From CAVSNH01 sp963729275 (lineage in GTDB: Bacteria > Actinomycetota > Acidimicrobiia > Acidimicrobiales > RAAP-2), in assembly GCA_963729275.1 (NCBI GenBank), contig CAVSNH010000014.1, positions 124,001 to 188,000 of the forward strand: a stretch of DNA of 64,000 nucleotides, written 5' to 3'. Position 1 is the first letter of the stretch. Each line of letters opens with the position of its first letter. This document shows positions 60,103 through 64,000 of the stretch, piece by piece. A program made the position numbers and the translations under genes. The notes under the pieces were generated by a model. The model was not told the DNA's origin and did no database searches. It saw nothing but the letters and a program-made list of their open reading frames with translations.

Positions 60103-63100
60103 TCACCTGCGCCGGCGCGCCCGCCGGAGGTGGGCAGCGCGTGAGGAGGGCGACCCCACTGTGTAGGTGTAGGGGATGGCCTCGACGTCGCTCGCCTCGT
60201 CGATGTTGGGAGGCAGCGCATTGATCCCGGCACTGCCCGGCGCCACGGTGAGGTCGTCCACGTACAGCGTGCCTGCCACCAGGCAGCCGGCCTTGGCCGA
60301 GGGCGTGATGGTGACCGGGATGGTCGTCGTGGCCCCCGGCGGGACGACCACGCCGAAGGCCGGGGCCGTCGGGTCGAGCGACTGCAACCACAGATCGGCG
60401 GTCGGTGACGTCACCGCCGGATCGAACGGCGCGGTCATCGCCGTCATGGTGGTCTGGGCGTTGACGGGTGGAACTCCGTGGGCGCCGTCCGGACCCATCT
60501 GGAAAGGCGTGATCGCCCACTGGCCGGGGACGACCGGGTTCGAGTCGAAGGTCCCGCTCGGGCTCCCGCTGTAGGGGGCCGCGTTGGCCAGGATGTCCGG
60601 GTCGCCGAACACCCAGGAGTAATCGAAGAAGATGGGCGCCGGTGCCGTCGCCTCGGCCGTGATCGACGTGGTGTGGCTGGGGACGATGTAGACGGGCGGG
60701 TTCCCGGTGATGGGGACGGGCGTCACCGAGTCGGTGATGGAGGCCAGGTTGAGCGTCGCGCTCTGGTCCAGCCGGGCGTCCACGAAGTACTCCTCGGGGA
60801 CCGTCCCGGTGTTCGTGACCCGGACCTGGGCGGAGGTGGCCTTCCCCACCGGGAGGTTCACCGATGTCGAGTCGGGCAAGGTGCTCGTGGTGGGGACCGG
60901 CGTCCGGTCGAGCGTCACCGTGTAGGGCTGGCTGATGGCCGTGCCCGAGACCTGGCCGAAGAAGTTGAGGATGAGCGTCCAGGTGCCGGGGTCGGGATGG
61001 AGGACGTGCAACTGGGCCCCGAGCTCGGCCGTCGTCGACGTCCCACCGGCGGAGGGCACCGCATTCGAGGCGGTGGACGCGGCTTCACCCGTGGCCGGGT
61101 CGACCAACTCGGCGACGAAGGTGTTGGCCGCGTTGGGCGTGCTCACCGAAGCATTGAGCTCGGGAAGACCGGGGGGGATGTCGACCTGGTAGAAGTCGGC
61201 CACTCCGGTGTCGCTTTGTCGCCCGTTGCCGCCGGTCAAGGTCCCGGTGAAGGTGGTCTGGGGATCGGGGGTGGGCACGAGCGAGCGCAGCACCACCGGC
61301 ACGGTGGTCGTGGCCGCGAACGAGGGCTGGTTGGCCGAGCTGGTCAGCACGACCGACCCGGCCACGTCGCCGGGCATGGCCGGAGTCGTGACCGAGAGCG
61401 TGAAGGGAGCCGAGGCGCCGGAGCCCAGGGTCAGCGAGCTGGGTGAGACGTGTCCCAAAGAGGTCCATGTCGCGGTCGTGGCCGCGAACTGCACGGGCCC
61501 GGTCGAACCACCCTCGGCCGAGGAGTAGCCGAAGATGAGTGCCGTCCACGTCCCCGGCTCGGGATTCGCCACCTGGGTGTTGCTGTAGTTCCCCGTTCCC
61601 TGCGGGATGCTGTAGCCGGCCAGGTCACCGCTCGGGCTGATAAGCGACAGGTTGGTGGCCGAGTAGAAGTCGGCCGCGTTCCCGGCGCCGACATAGGCGA
61701 TCGAGCCGGACAGTCGTGCCTGTCCCGGCGGCACGGTGAAGGTGACCGTCGCCTCGTCACCGGTGGCGTCGGTGATGTCGACCGACGTCGAGGCGACGAC
61801 GTGGGGCTGGCCCAGGGTCCGAGTGGAGAGGGCAACCGTTTGGGAGCTCGCCCCGGTGTTGGTGACGGTGTCGGAGAAGGTCTCCGGAGTGCTGGTCGGC
61901 GCCACCGCGTTGAGTTGCAGCGCGCTCTTGAGCAGCGCCTGGCCGATGGGCTTGCTGGTCGGGGTGGGATAGGAGGCGGCTGCCTGGACGGCGGCGTAGG
62001 CGTCGATGAGCCCGGCGCCTTGCTGGTCGCCCGGCGCCGAGATGTCCTCGGCGGTCGAGACGATGATCTGCTTGACGACGGCCGGGGCCGGTGCGGTCCC
62101 CCGGTGCGCCTCTTCGTAGGCCTGGATGACGAGGGCCGCCGTTCCCGCGGTCAGTGGTGAGGACTCGCTCGCGCCTCCGGTGAACTGGACCGATGCCGGT
62201 TTCCCGGCGTAGTTGACACACGCGGAGTACTTCTTCGGCTTCGGCGTGCACAGGGCCCAGTTGAGGTCGCCCGGAGCCACGACGTCGACCGTCCGGCCGG
62301 CCTGATCCTCACCACCGGAGCTGAGCCCGCTGATGTTGTCGCTCAGCCAGCCCTTCACGGTCGGATAGGTGATCCCGCCGGCCCCGGTCTGGGCGTAGGC
62401 CCGGTAGGTGGTTGATGCGCCGGCCGAGATGACCAGGGGGTCGGTGGCCGGTGAACCGATGGTGTTGGTCACGCCCGCGTCGCCCGACGACACGGTCACG
62501 GTGACGCCGGCGGCGATGGCGGCGTCGTTGGCCATCCGGGTGAGATCGAGGCTCCCCTGGTCGGGGTAGGGGTTCGAGGCGAACGACTCGTTGATGACGT
62601 TCACATGGTCGACCGTCACCGCGTAGTTGATGGCCTCGAGGAAGACCGAGTTGAAGGCCTCGTCCGAGGAACCGAAGACGTTCAGCCCCACGAGGCTTGC
62701 GCCGGGGGCGACACCCAGGATGCGGATGTTGCAGGGCTGGTCGAGACCCACCGCGAAGCCGGCGACGTTGTAGGTCTCCCGGCCCTGGGCGGCAATGGAG
62801 CTGGCGTCGAGGAAGGCTTCGCCGCCGTTGGTCGGGGCCTTCGTGCCCGTGCCGCTGAAGTCCTGATAGTCGACGAAGACGTGTTGGCCGTCAGGACGGA
62901 TGAAGTCGGGGTTGTCGATGTCCAAGCCGTCGGCGATGAACGCCACCTTCACGCCGGCGCCGGTGTAGCCGAGGGCCTGGGCGGTGTCGCCCGTGCCCGA
63001 CTGGGAGGCGGCATGTATGGCCTCGACCGCCTCCGGATCGAGCTGAACTTGACCGTTGGGCTCACAGGCGCCGGGAAGCGGCGTGACGCCGCCCGCCTTG

Positions 63101-63588
63101 GCCGCTCCAGTGGCGTCGCCCAACGGGGACGTGGCCAACGGGATCGGCTCGTCCGGGACCACCTTGGCCACGGCCGGGTTGGCGGCCAGTCGTGCCTCCT
63201 CGCCGGCGCTGACCGTGGCCGTCACCGCGTTGACCAGTTGCAGAGGTGTCACCCGGGGGGCGTGCACCTGGCGGAGCTCCGAGACAACCGGGGCCTGTAC
63301 CCCGGCAACGGCCGCGGCTCGTCGCGGCACGTTGCCGGCCGTGGCGGGGATGCTCGTGACTTGGTCCTTGAACACGATGATCACCCGTCGATCGGGACTC
63401 TTGGCCAACTGTGCGGCCTGGGCGGCGTTGAGGGGAGCCTGGGCGCCAGGGGTGGCGGTCGTCGACGTCGTGGCCGCCCCGGCCGACGCCGGTGCCAGGT
63501 TCGGCAAAAGGATCGCACCGGCCGCCACCGGTGCCAGGATCCAACCTCGCCTGATTGACCGTCGTGAGATTGATCGTCGTGAAGGCAT
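60103..63588 (-). CDS. Large secreted subtilase/sedolisin-like protein
   Basis: An 1161-residue exported protein: basic N-terminus, hydrophobic signal (about 15-38), and an I9-like propeptide (RVIIVFKDQVTS; about 65-150). The peptidase region (about 205-535) has the subtilase layout. The Asp strand reads VKVAFIADGLDID; the His motif GHGTxVAG is replaced by GRETYNVAG (no His). The loop usually carrying Asn reads SSGDAG, and the Ser motif is GGASESSP (S474). Glu and Asp occur as E257-x-x-x-D261. These are sedolisin-like (Ser-Glu-Asp) features. The C-terminal 600 residues are beta-rich domains, including a prepeptidase-like region and a basic tail. There is no membrane anchor. Activity is uncertain. 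Confidence 0.8.
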   Translation of the reverse strand: MPSRRSISRRSIRRGWILAPVAAGAILLPNLAPASAGAATTSTTATPGAQAPLNAAQAAQLAKSPDRRVIIVFKDQVTSIPATAGNVPRRAAAVAGVQAPVVSELRQVHAPRVTPLQLVNAVTATVSAGEEARLAANPAVAKVVPDEPIPLATSPLGDATGAAKAGGVTPLPGACEPNGQVQLDPEAVEAIHAASQSGTGDTAQALGYTGAGVKVAFIADGLDIDNPDFIRPDGQHVFVDYQDFSGTGTKAPTNGGEAFLDASSIAAQGRETYNVAGFAVGLDQPCNIRILGVAPGASLVGLNVFGSSDEAFNSVFLEAINYAVTVDHVNVINESFASNPYPDQGSLDLTRMANDAAIAAGVTVTVSSGDAGVTNTIGSPATDPLVISAGASTTYRAYAQTGAGGITYPTVKGWLSDNISGLSSGGEDQAGRTVDVVAPGDLNWALCTPKPKKYSACVNYAGKPASVQFTGGASESSPLTAGTAALVIQAYEEAHRGTAPAPAVVKQIIVSTAEDISAPGDQQGAGLIDAYAAVQAAASYPTPTSKPIGQALLKSALQLNAVAPTSTPETFSDTVTNTGASSQTVALSTRTLGQPHVVASTSVDITDATGDEATVTFTVPPGQARLSGSIAYVGAGNAADFYSATNLSLISPSGDLAGYSIPQGTGNYSNTQVANPEPGTWTALIFGYSSAEGGSTGPVQFAATTATWTSLGHVSPSSLTLGSGASAPFTLSVTTPAMPGDVAGSVVLTSSANQPSFAATTTVPVVLRSLVPTPDPQTTFTGTLTGGNGRQSDTGVADFYQVDIPPGLPELNASVSTPNAANTFVAELVDPATGEAASTASNAVPSAGGTSTTAELGAQLHVLHPDPGTWTLILNFFGQVSGTAISQPYTVTLDRTPVPTTSTLPDSTSVNLPVGKATSAQVRVTNTGTVPEEYFVDARLDQSATLNLASITDSVTPVPITGNPPVYIVPSHTTSITAEATAPAPIFFDYSWVFGDPDILANAAPYSGSPSGTFDSNPVVPGQWAITPFQMGPDGAHGVPPVNAQTTMTAMTAPFDPAVTSPTADLWLQSLDPTAPAFGVVVPPGATTTIPVTITPSAKAGCLVAGTLYVDDLTVAPGSAGINALPPNIDEASDVEAIPYTYTVGSPSSRAAHLRRARRRR

Positions 63589-63748
63589 GCCCCCCCTTCC
63601 CTCGTGGCGCGCGCCGGCAGCTTAAGCGACAACTCGTCCGGCGCCGAGCCCGGACGTCCCGCTCTCGTCGTTCGCCCATCCATAGTGGCGCGATCGGCTC
63701 GATCCGTGGCATTGCATCCCTTCCCCGAAGGGACTCGACCCAACCGAC

Positions 63749-64000
63749 CTAATGGGGATCGGCCGGCTCACGTGGAAGGCGGCGCATGGTCCACAGGGGC
63801 GGGCCTTTCCGCACGGGATGCAGCTCGGCTTCGACCTCGTAGCCGAAGCGCCGGTAGTAGGCGAGGTTGTCTTCTTTCTGGGTCTCGAGGTAGCAGTCCA
63901 GGCCCTCGCCGTCGACGTCCGGATAGACCCGATCCTGAAGTGCCCCACCGATCCCGCCGCGTTGGCGATCCGGGTCGACAGCCAGGAGCTGCAGATACCA
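63749..64000 (-). CDS. GNAT-family N-acetyltransferase, C-terminal part
   Basis: The last 83 residues of a protein cut by the right edge. LQLLAVDPDRQRGGIGGALQ is the acetyl-CoA pyrophosphate-binding motif (Q-R-x-G-x-G type). LETQKEDNLAYYRRFGYEVEAE is the typical end of the GNAT fold. The substrate cannot be told. The 160-bp gap to the protease gene holds no feature I can support. Confidence 0.85.
   Translation of the reverse strand, partial: WYLQLLAVDPDRQRGGIGGALQDRVYPDVDGEGLDCYLETQKEDNLAYYRRFGYEVEAELHPVRKGPPLWTMRRLPREPADPH

Overview
The window is high-GC DNA from an actinobacterium. Genes are tightly packed, GTG starts are frequent, many neighbours overlap by 4 nt (ATGA or GTGA), and Shine-Dalgarno sites are clear. 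A surface protein carries six 42-residue GYWLVAADGG-type repeats, a style I associate with Acidimicrobiia. That class is my best guess, at moderate confidence. I saw no tRNA, rRNA, CRISPR array or insertion sequence. The content is mostly core chromosome, with a modest accessory part from about 35.9 kb to 55 kb.

Layout. 0-6.3 kb, minus strand: a cut-off membrane protein, then the rpiB-glyA-wecA operon, a YbhN-type membrane protein and a beta-lactamase-fold hydrolase. 6.4-8.9 kb, plus strand: greA-leuC-leuD. 9.5-21.2 kb, minus strand: a phosphate-uptake region. It holds a secreted PstS-like protein and a six-gene, fully overlapping operon (pstC-pstA-pstB-pstS-large PstS-like protein-sortase-like protein), plus an upstream lipoprotein gene. 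Three arrays of 11-bp repeats resembling PHO boxes flank these genes. 21.6-26 kb: serine biosynthesis, with an aspartate-type aminotransferase-serA-monooxygenase-like operon divergent from serC. 26-30.4 kb: secreted proteins (a lipoprotein, an Ig-repeat protein and a Tat-exported phospholipase C). 30.4-35.9 kb: ilvD and ilvBNC with a transcription attenuator. 35.9-55 kb: accessory metabolism, including a haloalkane dehalogenase, SDRs, a GH3 glycosidase, L,D-transpeptidase, a TetR-controlled hydrolase, an ATP-grasp operon and a Baeyer-Villiger-like monooxygenase, plus two decayed genes. 56-64 kb: a large secreted beta-helix protein, DHFR, a 1161-residue subtilase/sedolisin-like protein and a partial GNAT acetyltransferase.

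How the genes work together. leuCD, ilvBNCD, serA/serC and glyA form a branched-chain amino acid, serine and glycine biosynthetic core. The ilvB leader encodes a 15-residue peptide rich in Thr, Leu, Val and Ile, ahead of a terminator hairpin, so end-product attenuation is likely. The phosphate region couples a normal PstCAB transporter to two binding proteins tethered by low-complexity stalks and C-terminal membrane anchors.

The most unusual element is the last gene of that operon. It has a clear sortase fold sequence, but the catalytic His is Arg and the catalytic Cys is Ser, while the Arg is kept. It is therefore a probable sortase pseudoenzyme working with surface-anchored phosphate-binding proteins that have no LPXTG-type signals. 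This is my best candidate for a previously undescribed system.
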